A DNA stretch of 64,000 nucleotides from Polaromonas sp. P2-4 (GTDB lineage Bacteria; Pseudomonadota; Gammaproteobacteria; Burkholderiales; Burkholderiaceae_C), in NCBI GenBank assembly GCA_024703855.1, contig CP087965.1, positions 3,402,001-3,466,000 on the forward strand. Reading direction: 5' to 3'. Positions 28,382 through 37,797 of the stretch are shown here, one piece after another. Below the pieces are notes generated by a model. That model was not told where the DNA came from. It was given only the letters and a program-made list of their open reading frames with translations, and ran no database searches. Made by a program: the position numbers and the translations under genes. Position 1 is the first letter of the stretch. Each line of letters starts with the position of its first letter.

Positions 28382-29089
28382 AAACAGTTCTGCGCGTCGA
28401 TAATATTGAGACCGCCTATGGCCGCAGTCAGGTGATCTTCGGCATCAGTCTCGACATCAAGGAAGGCGAGACCGCCACGCTGCTGGGGCGCAATGGCGTC
28501 GGCAAAACAACCACCTTGCGCTCCATCCTGGGTCTGACTCCGGTCAAACGTGGCGAAGTGCATTTTTGCGACCAACGCATAGATGCGATGGCGACCGACC
28601 GCATCGCCCGCCTCGGGATTGCGATCGTGCCCGAAGGCCGGCTGATTTTCCCAGAATCTGACTGTGCGGGAAAACCTGGTCGCCTTCGCCAGCAACCGCA
28701 GCAAAACCAGGGATCCATGGACGCTGGCCCGCGTGTACGAACTGTTCCAGCGACTGCAGGAACGCGCTGACAACATGGGAAATCAGTTGTCCGGCGGCGA
28801 GCAGCAAATGCTGGCGATCGGGCGCGCGTTGATGACCAACCCGCACCTGCTGATCCTTGATGAAGCGACCGAAGGCCTGTCGCCGCTGATCCGCGAAGAA
28901 ATATGGAGCTGCCTGGGGCGTCTGCGTCAGCACGGCCAAACCATCCTGGTGATCGATAAGTACGTCGATCGCCTGCTATCTTTGGCGGACCGTCACACCG
29001 TCATCGAACGAGGACGGGTAGTCTGGTCCGGCAGCAGCGACCAGCTGCGCGCCTCGCCTGACATCTGGCATCGTTATGTAGGGGTATAG
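28378..29089 (+). CDS. livF: ABC transporter ATP-binding protein LivF
   Basis: 236 residues after repair. Walker A is GRNGVGKTTT, the signature is LSGGEQQMLAIGRAL and Walker B is LLILDEATEG. An extra A near 28651 breaks the frame between IVPEGRLIFP and NLTVRENLVAFASN. It ends the aromatic-acid module; a weak hairpin and a decayed MarR fragment follow. Confidence 0.92.
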
Positions 29090-29092
29090 CCG

Positions 29093-29107
29093 CCGGATTT
29101 TCCGGCT
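29093..29107 (+). terminator. Short hairpin after livF
   Basis: GCCGGA and TCCGGC form a 6-bp stem with a TTT loop a few bases after the livF stop. There is no clean T-run, so it may be only a weak terminator or mRNA end. Confidence 0.35.
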
Positions 29108-29127
29108 TGCCCTATTCCAACAAAACA

Positions 29128-29310
29128 ATGGCCGCTCAAAAATCAGACAGATCCACTGCCCCTGGAACCGAGCCGGTACGGTTTGTCAACAGCTAGATTA
29201 CCTACCTGCTTGCCAGGACCAGCCGGCTGATTTCGGAAGAATTTCACTAGGCGCTGGTCGCGCGCCAGGTTCCCCTCCTGCACTGGCGGGTGCTGGTCTA
29301 GCTCGCGGTG
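29128..29310 (+). pseudogene. Decayed MarR-type regulator fragment
   Basis: From the ATG at 29128 the frame reads MAAQKSDRSTAPG...VRFVNS-stop-ITYLLARTSRLISEEFH-stop-ALVARQVPLLHWRVLV-stop. The matched part is the N-terminal helix and wing approach of a MarR regulator (RLISEEFHRAL...WRVL). Three in-frame TAG codons interrupt it, each within a CTAG tetranucleotide, and the rest of the gene is absent. Its end overlaps the stop of the aldehyde dehydrogenase on the other strand, which suggests the right edge of an inserted block. Confidence 0.55.
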
Positions 29311-30727
29311 TAGGCGGTTTTCACGATGGTGAAGAACTCAGCCGCGTAACGGCCCTGCTCACGCGGCCCGTAGCTGGAACCTTTTCGCCCGCCAAACGGA
29401 ACGTGGTAGTCCACGCCTGCGGTGGGCGCATTGACCATGACCATGCCCGCCTGGGCAGAAACGTTTGAAGTGGGTCGCGTGTTTCAGCGAGGTCGTGCAG
29501 AGTCCGGCCGACAGGCCGAATTCCGTGTCGTTGGCCAGTGCCAGGGCGTGTTCATAGTTGTCGGCCGCAATCACACAGGCCACCGGGCCAAAAATCTCTT
29601 CGCGGGCAATGCGCATGGACGCTTCGGTGTCGATGAACAGCGCGGGTTCGAAATAAAAACCTTCGGTTTCGCGTTTGAGGGCCACACCACCGTGAACCAG
29701 GCGCGCGCCTTCCTGTTTGCCGATCTCCACGTAAGCCAGGTCTTGCGCCAGCTGGGAGGCGTCAACCACCGGCCCGATATCGGTGTCCGGCCTTCTCGCA
29801 TCACCCACGCGCAAGGTCCGCAGTTTCGCGACCAGAGCCTCTACAAATTCCGGAAGCATGGCGCGCTCGACGATGAGCCGGCTGGAAGCGGTGCAGCGTT
29901 GTCCGGTTGAATAGTAGGAGCCCTGAACCGCACAGTTGACTGCGGCGGGCAGGTCTGCGTCGGCCAGTACGATGAGTGGATTTTTTCCGCCCATTTCCAG
30001 CTGTACTTTGGCCAGGCGTCCGGTCGCCGCGGCCATCACCTGACGGCCGACGCCTGCCGAGCCGGTGAAGGTGATGGCGTCGATGTCCGGGTGGTTGATC
30101 AAGGTCTGACCGACACGGCTGCCCGGGCCCATGACCAGGTTGAAGACACCTTCAGGCAGTCCGGCCCGGCTGATGATCTCGGCGAGCGCCCAGGCCGAGC
30201 CTGGCACGAGGTCGGCCGGTTTGAAAACCACGCAGTTTCCGTAAGCCAGCGCCGGGGCAATTTTCCAGGCCGGTATGGCGATCGGGAAGTTCCACGGTGT
30301 GATGATGCCGACAACCCCGACGGGCTCCCGGGTGATTTCCACGTAGAGGCCGGGGCGCACCGAGGGCAGCCGTTCGCCGCTTTGGCGTACCACCTCACCG
30401 GCGAAAAAACGGAAGATCTGCCCGGCACGGACGACCTCACCGATGGCCTCGGGCAGCGACTTGCCTTCCTCCCGCGCCAGCAGGTTGCCCAGCTCGTCCT
30501 TGCGCAGCAAAATCTCGGCGGCGATTTTCTCCAGTGCCGCTGCGCTCTTCAATCGGGCCGGTGGACCAGGCCGGGAAGGCCTTGCGCGCGGCCACGATGG
30601 CGATCTCGGTTTGCAGCACATCGGCGTGTGCGTACTCGTCCAGCACATCGCTGATGTCGGAAGGGTTGATGTTGGGTTTGGCGCTGGCGCCGGCCAGCCA
30701 TTCACCGGCAATGTAGTTCGGTTTCAT
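29298..30727 (-). CDS. NAD(P)-dependent aldehyde dehydrogenase (semialdehyde type)
   Basis: About 476 residues after repair. The N-terminus is MKPNYIAGEWLAGASAKPNINPS. The catalytic glutamate is in QLEMGGKNP and the nucleophilic cysteine in STGQRCTASSRL. NAD-domain marks are PWNFPIAIPAWKIAPAL and FTGSAGVGRQV. The end repairs to VDYHVPFGGRKGSSYGPREQGRYAAEFFTIVKTAYT. Frame breaks lie near 30550 and 29460. It resembles ketoglutaric semialdehyde (2,5-dioxovalerate) dehydrogenases. Its operon with a CoA-transferase and glutaryl-CoA dehydrogenase suggests glutarate semialdehyde as the in vivo substrate, which is inference. Confidence 0.88.
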
Positions 30728-30771
30728 CTTGAATTGCCCTGTCGAAAAAGTCAGCGTCGGCTGAGCGTGTG

Positions 30772-31988
30772 TCAAGGCGCGCTGGCCGTGCCCAACCACT
30801 GCGCCAGCACCTCGGCGGTATGCTGACCCAGCGTAGGGGGTGGCGTGCGGTAGGTCACCGGCGAGCCGGAGAGACGTATCGGGTTGGCGACCAGAGGCAC
30901 CGTGCCGGCCAGCGGATGGTCCATATCAATGTGCAGGCAGGCCGCACCTGCGGGTCGGCGAACACCTCATCAATCCGGTTGATCGGACCGCAAGGCACGC
31001 CGGCGGCTTCAAGGGCCGCGATCCAGTCGGCCGAGGTCCGCGACACCGTGGCCTGGCGCAGCAGCGGCACCAGGACGGCGCGATGGGCCACGCGCTGGGG
31101 ATTGGTGGAAAAGGCGCGTCGTTTGCCCATTCGGGGTGGCCGGCGACGGCACAAAATCTGGCGAACTGCTCGTCATTGCCAACGGCCAGGATGATGTCGC
31201 CGTCGGCCGTGGGAAAGTCCTGGTAGGGCACGATATTCGGATGGGCGTTGCCCATGCGGCGCGGTACTTGCTGGCCGGCCAGGTAGTTGGACGCCTGGTT
31301 TGCCAAGCAGGCGATCTGCACGTCCAGCAGGGCCAGGTCAATGTGCTGGCCGAGCCCGGATTTCTCGCGTTCGGCCAGAGCCGCCTGCACGGCAATCGTG
31401 GCGTACAACCCCGTCATGATGTCGGTCAGGGCTACGCCGACTTTTTGCGGTCCGGCGCCGGGTTCGCCGTCAGGGCGACCGGTCACGCTCATCAGGCCGC
31501 CCATGCCCTGAATCAGGAAGTCGTAACCTGCGCGCGCCGCGTAAGGGCCGGTCTGGCCGAAGCCGGTGATCGAGCAATACACGAGGCGCGGGTTGGCCTC
31601 TTTCAGGCTGGCGTAGTCCAGCCCGTAACGTTTCAATCCGCCGACCTTGAAGTTCTCCAGCACGACGTCGGCGTTTTGCCAGCCGGCGCACCTGGGATTG
31701 CCCCTCAGGGGTGGCGATGTCGATGGCGACCGAGCGCTTGTTGCGGTTGGCGCAAAGAAAATAGGTGGCTTCGCTGGTGTCCCGACCCGATGCGTCCTTC
31801 AGGTAGGGCGGCCCCCAGGCGCGCGTGTCGTCACCGCCTTGCGGTTTCTCGACCTTCACGACATCGGCACCCAGGTCGGCCAGCAGCTGCCCGGCCCAGG
31901 GTCCGGCCAGCACGCGTGATAAATCCAGCACGCGAATGCCGGTCAAGGGCGGCGGGCGAACGGCGGGCGAATTCGTGGGCGTAGTCAT
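30772..31988 (-). CDS. CaiB/BaiF family CoA-transferase (glutarate type), frameshifted
   Basis: Class III CoA-transferase of about 405 residues. The N-terminal [33 protein letters not shown] and [10 protein letters not shown] motifs are present. The catalytic Asp is expected in the [18 protein letters not shown] segment. At least three indels split it (about 31680, 31110 and 30950). The end repairs to [20 protein letters not shown]. It lies 5 bp downstream of gcdH and 44 bp upstream of the aldehyde dehydrogenase, so it probably makes glutaryl-CoA from glutarate using succinyl-CoA. Confidence 0.87.
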
Positions 31989-31993
31989 CTGCT

Positions 31994-33187
31994 TCAAGAG
32001 AACGCTGCGATGCCGGTGATCGCGCGGCCGATGATCAGCGCATGAACGTCGTGCGTGCCTTCGTAGGTGTTGACGACTTCCAGGTTGACCAGGTGGCGTG
32101 CGACGCCGAACTCATCGCTGATGCCGTTGCCGCCCAGCATGTCGCGCGCAGCGGCGCGGGCAATATCGAGCGCTTTGCCGCAGGAGTTGCGTTTCATGAT
32201 CGACGTGATCTCGACAGCGGCGGTGCCCTCGTCTTTCATGCGCCCCAGGCGCAGGCAACCCTGCAGCCCGAGTGCGATGTCGACTTCCATGTCCACCAGT
32301 TTTTTCTGGATCAGCTGATTGGCTGCCAGCGGGCGGCCGAACTGCTTGCGGTCCAGGGTGTACTGGCGTGCTTTGTGGAAACAGTCCTCGGCCGCGCCCA
32401 GTGCGCCCCAGGCAATGCCGTAGCGTGCCGAATTCAGGCAGGTAAACGGGCCTTTCAGGCCACGCACCTCGGGAAAGGCGTTTTCTTCGGGGCAGAACAC
32501 AGAATCCATCACGATTTCGCCGGTGATCGACGCACGCAGGCCCACTTTGCCGTGAATCGCCGGGGCGCTCAGGCCCTGCATGCCTTTGTCCAGGATGAAG
32601 CCGCGAATGGCGCCTTCATCGTCCTTGGCCCAGACGACAAACACGTCGGCGATGGGGCTGTTGGTGATCCACATCTTGCTGCCGGTCAGCGAATAACCGC
32701 CGGGCACTTTGCGCGCACGCGTGATCATGCTGCCGGGGTCAGAGCCGTGGTTGGGCTCGGTCAGGCCGAAGCAGCCAATCCATTCACCGGTGGCGAGTTT
32801 GGGCAGGTATTTCTGCTTCTGGGCTTCGGAACCGAACTCGTTGATAGGCACCATCACCAGCGAGGACTGCACGCTCATCATCGAACGGTAGCCGGAGTCG
32901 ACGCGCTCGACCTCGCGCGCGACCAGGCCATAACAGACGTAGTTCAACCCGGCGCCGCCATAGGCCTCGGGAATGGTGCTGCCGAGCAGGCCCAGCGCTC
33001 CCATCTCCCGGAAAATCGCGGCGTCGGTGCGTTCGTGGCGAAAGGCCTCCAGCACGCGCGGCACCAGCTGTTCCTGGCAATAGGCCTGGGCACTGTCGCG
33101 CACCATGCGTTCGTCGTCCGTCAGTTGCTGGTCCAGCAACAACGGGTCAGCCCAGTGAAAGCTGGCTTTTTGTCCGGCGTGAGTCAT
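31994..33187 (-). CDS. gcdH: Glutaryl-CoA dehydrogenase
   Basis: Intact acyl-CoA dehydrogenase-family flavoenzyme of 397 residues that oxidises and decarboxylates glutaryl-CoA to crotonyl-CoA. The catalytic glutamate lies in the [21 protein letters not shown] segment. FAD/substrate motifs are [17 protein letters not shown] and [16 protein letters not shown]. The arginine-bearing [19 protein letters not shown] matches GcdH rather than short-chain enzymes. The ATG at 33187 has GGAG six bases upstream; longer starts are unsupported. It is the first gene of the glutarate operon and is divergent from a LysR gene. Confidence 0.95.
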   Translation of the reverse strand: MTHAGQKASFHWADPLLLDQQLTDDERMVRDSAQAYCQEQLVPRVLEAFRHERTDAAIFREMGALGLLGSTIPEAYGGAGLNYVCYGLVAREVERVDSGYRSMMSVQSSLVMVPINEFGSEAQKQKYLPKLATGEWIGCFGLTEPNHGSDPGSMITRARKVPGGYSLTGSKMWITNSPIADVFVVWAKDDEGAIRGFILDKGMQGLSAPAIHGKVGLRASITGEIVMDSVFCPEENAFPEVRGLKGPFTCLNSARYGIAWGALGAAEDCFHKARQYTLDRKQFGRPLAANQLIQKKLVDMEVDIALGLQGCLRLGRMKDEGTAAVEITSIMKRNSCGKALDIARAAARDMLGGNGISDEFGVARHLVNLEVVNTYEGTHDVHALIIGRAITGIAAFS

Positions 33188-33366
33188 CAAAATCTCCAAA
33201 GGGGGTGATGGGTGCCCTGTGTGCGGAAATCGCAATCCAGGTGCATGGCTAATCTCAAAGTTCACGGAGAATACGTTGAGGAGGCTGTGTTGCGCAATCG
33301 ATTATTTGGCACGCTGTTGTGCAAAAATGGAACTCCGAAAATCGCCCTCATGGCAGGAACCATTTC
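33188..33366. promoter_or_regulatory. gcdH-lysR divergent promoter region
   Basis: This 179-bp intergenic stretch separates gcdH (minus) from the LysR gene (plus), the usual place for a LysR operator. A palindrome TTGCGCAA is at 33290-33297, followed by TTGTGCAAAA about 20 bp on. I cannot assign exact promoter boxes. Confidence 0.4.
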
Positions 33367-34282
33367 ATGCGACGCAAGATTCCCTCAACCACGGCACTCG
33401 CGCTGTTTGAATCCGCAGCGCGCCATCAAAGCTTTACCCACGCAGCGCAGGAGCATTCGGTCACCCAAAGCGCGGTCTGCCGGCAGATTGCCGGCCTGGA
33501 GGATTTTCTCAACGTCAAGCTGTTCCGGCAGAACCAAACGCGGCGTCTTGCTCACCGAGGCAGGCACCAATTACGCCCGCAATGTGCGCGCCCGCCTGGA
33601 TGATGTCGAGCGCGATACGCTGGAACTGATGGCCAAGGGCGGCGCGGGCGGCGCGCTGGAGCTGGGCGTTGTTCCCACTTTTGCCGCCAAGTGGCTCGTC
33701 CCCCGCCTGGGCAGCTTTCACAGCCAATACCCCGATATTGCGGTCCATCTGTCGTCGCGCACGCGGCCCTTCCTGTTTGCCGATACCGCGCTGGACGCGG
33801 CGATTTGTGCAGGTGAAGCCGGCTGGCCCGGCACCGAGTCCTGCTTTCTGATGGACGAAAGCATCGTCGCCGTCGGCAGCCCGGCGCTGGTCAAACCCCG
33901 CCGCACGCTAAAGGCGGCGGATTTTTCCAACCTGCCGCTGCTTCAAATGAGTACCCGTCCTTACGCCTGGCGGCAATGGTTTGAGTCCCTGGGTCTCACG
34001 GTCGAGAACGACCTGGCCGGCGCCCGCATGGAGCTGTTTTCCATGAGTACTGAAGCGGCCATCCACGGTCAGGGCCTGGCCCTGATCCCGCGCTTTCTGA
34101 TTGAAGATGATCTGGCGCAAGGCCGCCTGGTACAGCTGATCCAGCATGAGTTCCTGAGCGATCGCCGCTACTACCTCATCTATCCCGAGCAAAAATCTGA
34201 CAACACGGCTCTTGCCTTGTTCAGGGCCTGGCTGGATGGCGAGGCGACCCGTTACCGCAAGGCTTTGCTTCCCACGGGATAG
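33367..34282 (+). CDS. gcdR: LysR family regulator of the glutarate operon (GcdR-like)
   Basis: About 305 residues after repair. The helix-turn-helix is ALALFESAARHQSFTHAAQEHSVTQSAVCRQIAGLEDFL, starting at the ATG at 33367. The effector domain has LELGVVPTFAAKWLVPRLGSFHSQYPDI and DAAICAG, as in GcvA/GcdR-type regulators. A frame change near 33544 separates QNQTR from GVLLTEAGTNYARNV. The divergent position against gcdH fits a GcdR activator responding to glutarate or glutaryl-CoA. Confidence 0.87.
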
Positions 34283-34292
34283 GTCAAGCCTG

Positions 34293-34906
34293 CTAGTCGC
34301 GCCATTGGCCGTGACCGGAGCGCTGCGGCCGGACCGGCGGTGCACTGCCCAGCGGCGTTGCCGGCTGGTTGAACTGGCGGCCTGGTTGCGTGGAGATGCG
34401 GCCCTGTTCCTGCCGGTTCTGCGCCTGTTCGCGCAAGGCGCGCTGGCCCAGCGTTTCTTCGCTTTGCCGTTGTTGCAAGTCATCCCGACGTGTCAGATCG
34501 CGCTGTTGTCGCCATTGTTCGCGCTGCAGTTGCTGCTGCTCCCGCCAGGCCTGCTCCTGGTCGCTGAGCCCAGGCTTCTCTGGTGTGTATGTTCCGTTGC
34601 GCTGAGCCTGCTCGCGCAGCGCCCGCTGGCCGAGCGACTCCTGGCTCTGCCGGATTTGTGCGTCCTGCTGGCGCGTCAGTTCACGTTGCCGGCGCTCCTC
34701 GCGCGCTGCAACTGCCATTGTTCCCACTGCGCCCGTTCGATCGCGTCGTGGTCCGGTGGCGGGCCTGATCCCGTCCAGGTCTCGATCCGTGTGCTCACTG
34801 TCGGCAATTGCGCCCACGCGGGCTGGTCTGCCAGCACCAGCAGGCCAACGGCCAGCAGGACGGGGGCTTGTCGCCAACATCCGGGCAGTTTCACAGTTCT
34901 GTTCAT
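34293..34906 (-). CDS. Exported Gln/Arg-rich repeat protein
   Basis: About 204 residues after one frame repair near 34705. The N-terminus from the ATG at 34906 is a signal peptide (MNRTVKLPGCWRQAPVLLAVGLLVLADQPAWAQ). The mature part is dominated by Q, R and E, with two copies of a roughly 60-residue unit that each contain LGQRALREQAQ. Long charged helices or coiled coil are likely. I do not recognise a functional family. It is convergent with the LysR gene (10 bp gap). Confidence 0.7.
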
Positions 34907-35103
34907 GTCGCGTCTCCGTTCGTAGCGCCGGGTGGCGCCTCAATGGTCCTACTTTACGCAAAGCGGCAAAACACCGGTCGCAACCCTGTCACCTTCGCTT
35001 GCTTCTGATCGGGTTCCCGTTGAGAAGTGCTCACTCCTCCCTTCGGAAAAAATGTGCTTCTCGTTCATGAATATATGCAAAATATGGCTCTATCCCTTAT
35101 CCG

Positions 35104-35143
35104 ACGGGTGCAAGTAGCTATTAAATTGGTAGCTACTTGAGGG
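35104..35143. repeat. Short GCTAT-palindrome repeat
   Basis: Reads GGGTGCAAGTAGCTATTAAA followed by TTGGTAGCTACTTG, two inverted arms about a short AT-rich centre. It belongs to the same dispersed family as the copies near 39161, 44087, 52716, 57518, 60581 and 62780. It lies between the Q/R-rich gene and the DUF6352 gene. Confidence 0.7.
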
Positions 35144-35168
35144 CCGCGCAATATGAGACGATGCCACC

Positions 35169-36230
35169 ATGCAAGATTTCTGGCCTTCCAGCGGTTATAG
35201 CCAGCTCCAGCGCAATCCGCGGGGTTGGTTGGTGCCCACCGACGATTACCTGCGCCTGTTGCTGGGCCGCCCCGAGTTGGCCCTGCTGCCCGAGTCCTGC
35301 GCTGCCGAGCATGCGCTGCATGAGGCGCTGCTTGCCGCGCCATCCCGTCCGGTGGCCGCACCAGAACTGCAGGCTGTGAAAGATGACGACGCCCGCGAAA
35401 GCTACAGCCTGTTTTTGCGTTTTCGCGATGGCCTGCTGGACGCCGGCACGCTGGAGGCTTATTACCTGCATCTGTTCCGCAGCGGCAGCATCAGCATTCC
35501 TCCGCTGTTCATTGACCTGATCACCCAGGCCATCCTGCGCAATGTGTTCGACGACGTGAACGACGCCTACGAAGTGCGCGCCGCTGAAATGCTGTTTCGT
35601 AGCCAGCGCATCTCCACGCAGGACGGGCAGGTGCTGGCCGGTGACCGGGAGGTCATCGACATGCTCAACGAGACCGGCGGCCTGGGTGACATCGGGCGTT
35701 TTCTGGCTGACGCCAAGGTGCCGTTGCGCAGCATCGATATGCAGGTTCTGACCGACGACAATGCGACCGACTACTGGCAAGCCAGCGACAGACACAACTT
35801 TCTGCTCGATTTGACACACGAAATCAGCAACGATTTGAGCCACGGCCTGGTGTTCACGATGACCCGTGCGCGCTCGGGCCTGAAGGCGCTGGCCCGCGTG
35901 CTGGAAAGGTGGGTGCAGCATTTTCTGGGTATCGCCGTCAGCATCAAGCCGCTGCAAAAGATCGACGACGAGGCCTGGCGCTGGCATGTGGGGCTGGATG
36001 TGGAAGCGACGGCACTGCTCAATGATTTGTACGAGGGCCGGGAGGTTGAGCCCGCGCGCATGCAGCGTTTGCTCAGCCTGTTTCGGCTGGACTTTGCCGA
36101 CCCGCAAGAGATGCGTGCCGATGTGGCGGGCAAGCCGGTTTACCTGGGGCTGATGATGAATGCCGACGGCGTGGTCCGGCTGAAGCCGCAGAACCTGCTG
36201 GTGAATCTGCCCTTGCAAAGCCCGGTATAG
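35169..36230 (+). CDS. DUF6352 family protein
   Basis: Intact 353-residue protein conserved in Burkholderiales. It begins MQDFWPSSGYSQLQRNPRGWLVPTDDYLRLLLGRPEL and has a middle LRNVFDDVNDAYEVRAAEMLFRSQRIS. There is no signal peptide, membrane segment or catalytic motif I can name. The function is unknown. It stands alone, with the aldo/keto reductase starting 85 bp downstream. Confidence 0.88.
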   Translation: MQDFWPSSGYSQLQRNPRGWLVPTDDYLRLLLGRPELALLPESCAAEHALHEALLAAPSRPVAAPELQAVKDDDARESYSLFLRFRDGLLDAGTLEAYYLHLFRSGSISIPPLFIDLITQAILRNVFDDVNDAYEVRAAEMLFRSQRISTQDGQVLAGDREVIDMLNETGGLGDIGRFLADAKVPLRSIDMQVLTDDNATDYWQASDRHNFLLDLTHEISNDLSHGLVFTMTRARSGLKALARVLERWVQHFLGIAVSIKPLQKIDDEAWRWHVGLDVEATALLNDLYEGREVEPARMQRLLSLFRLDFADPQEMRADVAGKPVYLGLMMNADGVVRLKPQNLLVNLPLQSPV

Positions 36231-36315
36231 CGCCCGGGTCATTGGTTCAGGCGGCCGTCGCCCCTCGTGCTGCAACGCCCTCCCGTTGAATTGATGACAC
36301 ACCCTAAACCTAAAG

Positions 36316-37158
36316 ATGCCTTTCATGAAAACCGTCCTGCTTCCCTCTGGTGAAACCGTCACCGCGCTCGGCATGGGCACCTGGTGCATGGGCGAAACGC
36401 CCGGCTTGCGCGCGCAGGAGCTTGCCACCCTCAGGCGCGGCCTGGACCTGGGCTGCACGCTGATCGATACCGCCGAGATGTATGGTGAAGGCCAGGCCGA
36501 GGAGCTGGTGGGTGAGGCCGTGCAGGGGCGGCGCGATGAAGCCTTCCTGGTGAGCAAGGTGTATCCGCACAATGCGACCCGCGCCGGCGCGGTGGCGGCC
36601 TGTGAACGCAGCCTGCGCCGCATGAAAACCGACCGCATTGACCTGTACCTCCTGCACTGGCGCGGCGCGGTGCCGTTGGCCGAAACACTTGAAGCTTTTG
36701 TCGGCTTGCAGAAGGCCGGCAAGATTCGCCACTATGGCGTCAGCAACCTGGACATCGCCGGCATGAAAGCGTTGTGGCCCCTGCCCGGCGGGCAGGGTGT
36801 GCAGGTCAACCAGCTGCTGTACAACCTCACACGCCGCGGCATTGAATGGGACCTGCTGCCGTGGATGCGCCAACGCCGCATGCCGGTGATGGCCTATTCG
36901 CCGATTGAGCAGGCCCGCCTGCTGCGCGAGCCCAGGCTCGTCAACTTTGCCAAGGCGAACGACATGTCGCCTGCACAAGCGGCGCTAGCCTGGCTGCTGG
37001 CGCGTGACGATGTCATTGCCATTCCCAAAGCCAGCCATCCCGGCCGGCTTGAAGAAAACATGGCTGCGGTAGGCATTGAACTCAGCTCCGCGCAACGGGT
37101 AGAACTGGATGCGCTTTTCCGGCCGCCCACGGGCGCGACGCCGCTGGAAATGATATGA
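36316..37158 (+). CDS. Aldo/keto reductase
   Basis: Intact 280-residue NADPH-dependent oxidoreductase with a TIM barrel. The catalytic tetrad is visible: Asp and Tyr in LIDTAEMYGEGQAEELVGEA, Lys in AFLVSKVYP and His in YLLHWRGAVPL. The NADPH-binding part IPKASHPGRLEENMAAVGIELS is at the C-terminus. The substrate is not evident. It is convergent with a cupin gene, with 18 bp between the stops. Confidence 0.93.
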   Translation: MPFMKTVLLPSGETVTALGMGTWCMGETPGLRAQELATLRRGLDLGCTLIDTAEMYGEGQAEELVGEAVQGRRDEAFLVSKVYPHNATRAGAVAACERSLRRMKTDRIDLYLLHWRGAVPLAETLEAFVGLQKAGKIRHYGVSNLDIAGMKALWPLPGGQGVQVNQLLYNLTRRGIEWDLLPWMRQRRMPVMAYSPIEQARLLREPRLVNFAKANDMSPAQAALAWLLARDDVIAIPKASHPGRLEENMAAVGIELSSAQRVELDALFRPPTGATPLEMI

Positions 37159-37176
37159 CCCCCTCTTTGGGGCCAG
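37157..37176. terminator. Possible bidirectional hairpin between convergent genes
   Basis: CCCC and GGGG arms flank TCTTT between the aldo/keto reductase stop and the cupin stop. The stem is short and no T-run follows, so it is a weak call. Confidence 0.35.
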
Positions 37177-37490
37177 CTACACGCTGTCAGCCATCTCCAC
37201 TACCAGGATGCGCGCTTCACCCACCGGTTTGGCGAGGTGCTCCGTGCCCGTGCTGGCAAAAAGATGTCGCCCGCTTCCAGCATGACCGAACATCGCCCAC
37301 CGCCGTCGTGGTAATGCATGTCGACCCGGCCATCCAGGACGGCAAACACTTCCTCGCCTTCGTTGATGTGCCATTTGTAGGGCTGGTCCGTCCAGTGCAG
37401 GCGCGTGGTGATGCCATTCATGCTGGCGATGTCCAGGGCGCCCCAGGCGCGGCTGGCCGTAAATTCCTTGCTGCGGATGATCTTCAACAT
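37177..37490 (-). CDS. Small cupin-domain protein
   Basis: 104 residues after repair. Cupin motifs are HINEGEEVFAVLDGRVDMHYHDG and LEAGDIFFASTGTEHLAKPVG. The T5 run near 37262 appears to lack one T; restoring it recovers the second cupin motif and a stop at 37177. The metal ligands expected from the first motif (H-x-E-x-H) are partly altered. The substrate is unknown. Confidence 0.85.
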
Positions 37491-37797
37491 ACACCTCCGG
37501 TTGTCTTGATGGCTGGATGCACTGTTTGCAGTGCTGGCCGTGATGCTCACTTTTCGCCACCGTCCCGTCCAATGAAATGGGCGGGCGAGATTGATGCGGT
37601 TTGCGCATCTTTGGGCAGACAGTTGACGGCCCGGTCACCAAGGCCATCGCCAACCAAGAGGCCTGTGCCCGCAGATCAATGTCCTCGATTGGGCACGCCA
37701 TAAAGGCCTGCGAATAAAATCTGGGTCACCATGACGCCGGCTGCGCTGCCTTTTGGCAGCGGTCTTCACGCCCGGTCTACCTTCAGGAGACAACGCG
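37491..37797. other. Intergenic stretch without a recognised gene
   Basis: Between the cupin start and the receptor gene I see no convincing coding sequence. Open frames exist on both strands but they lack recognisable domains and good ribosome sites. The cupin promoter and the receptor promoter must lie here. AGGAGAC just before 37798 is the receptor ribosome site. Confidence 0.5.

Noticed and set aside
29128-29300. Amber recoding (pyrrolysine or suppressor) in the MarR fragment
   Set aside because: The gene is truncated, and most genes in the window use TGA or TAA with TAG also as genuine stop. Simple decay is more likely; kept only as a low-interest note.
37491-37797. tRNA or small RNA gene between the cupin and Bug receptor
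   Set aside because: No cloverleaf or strong stem-loop seen, and no anticodon-arm consensus.
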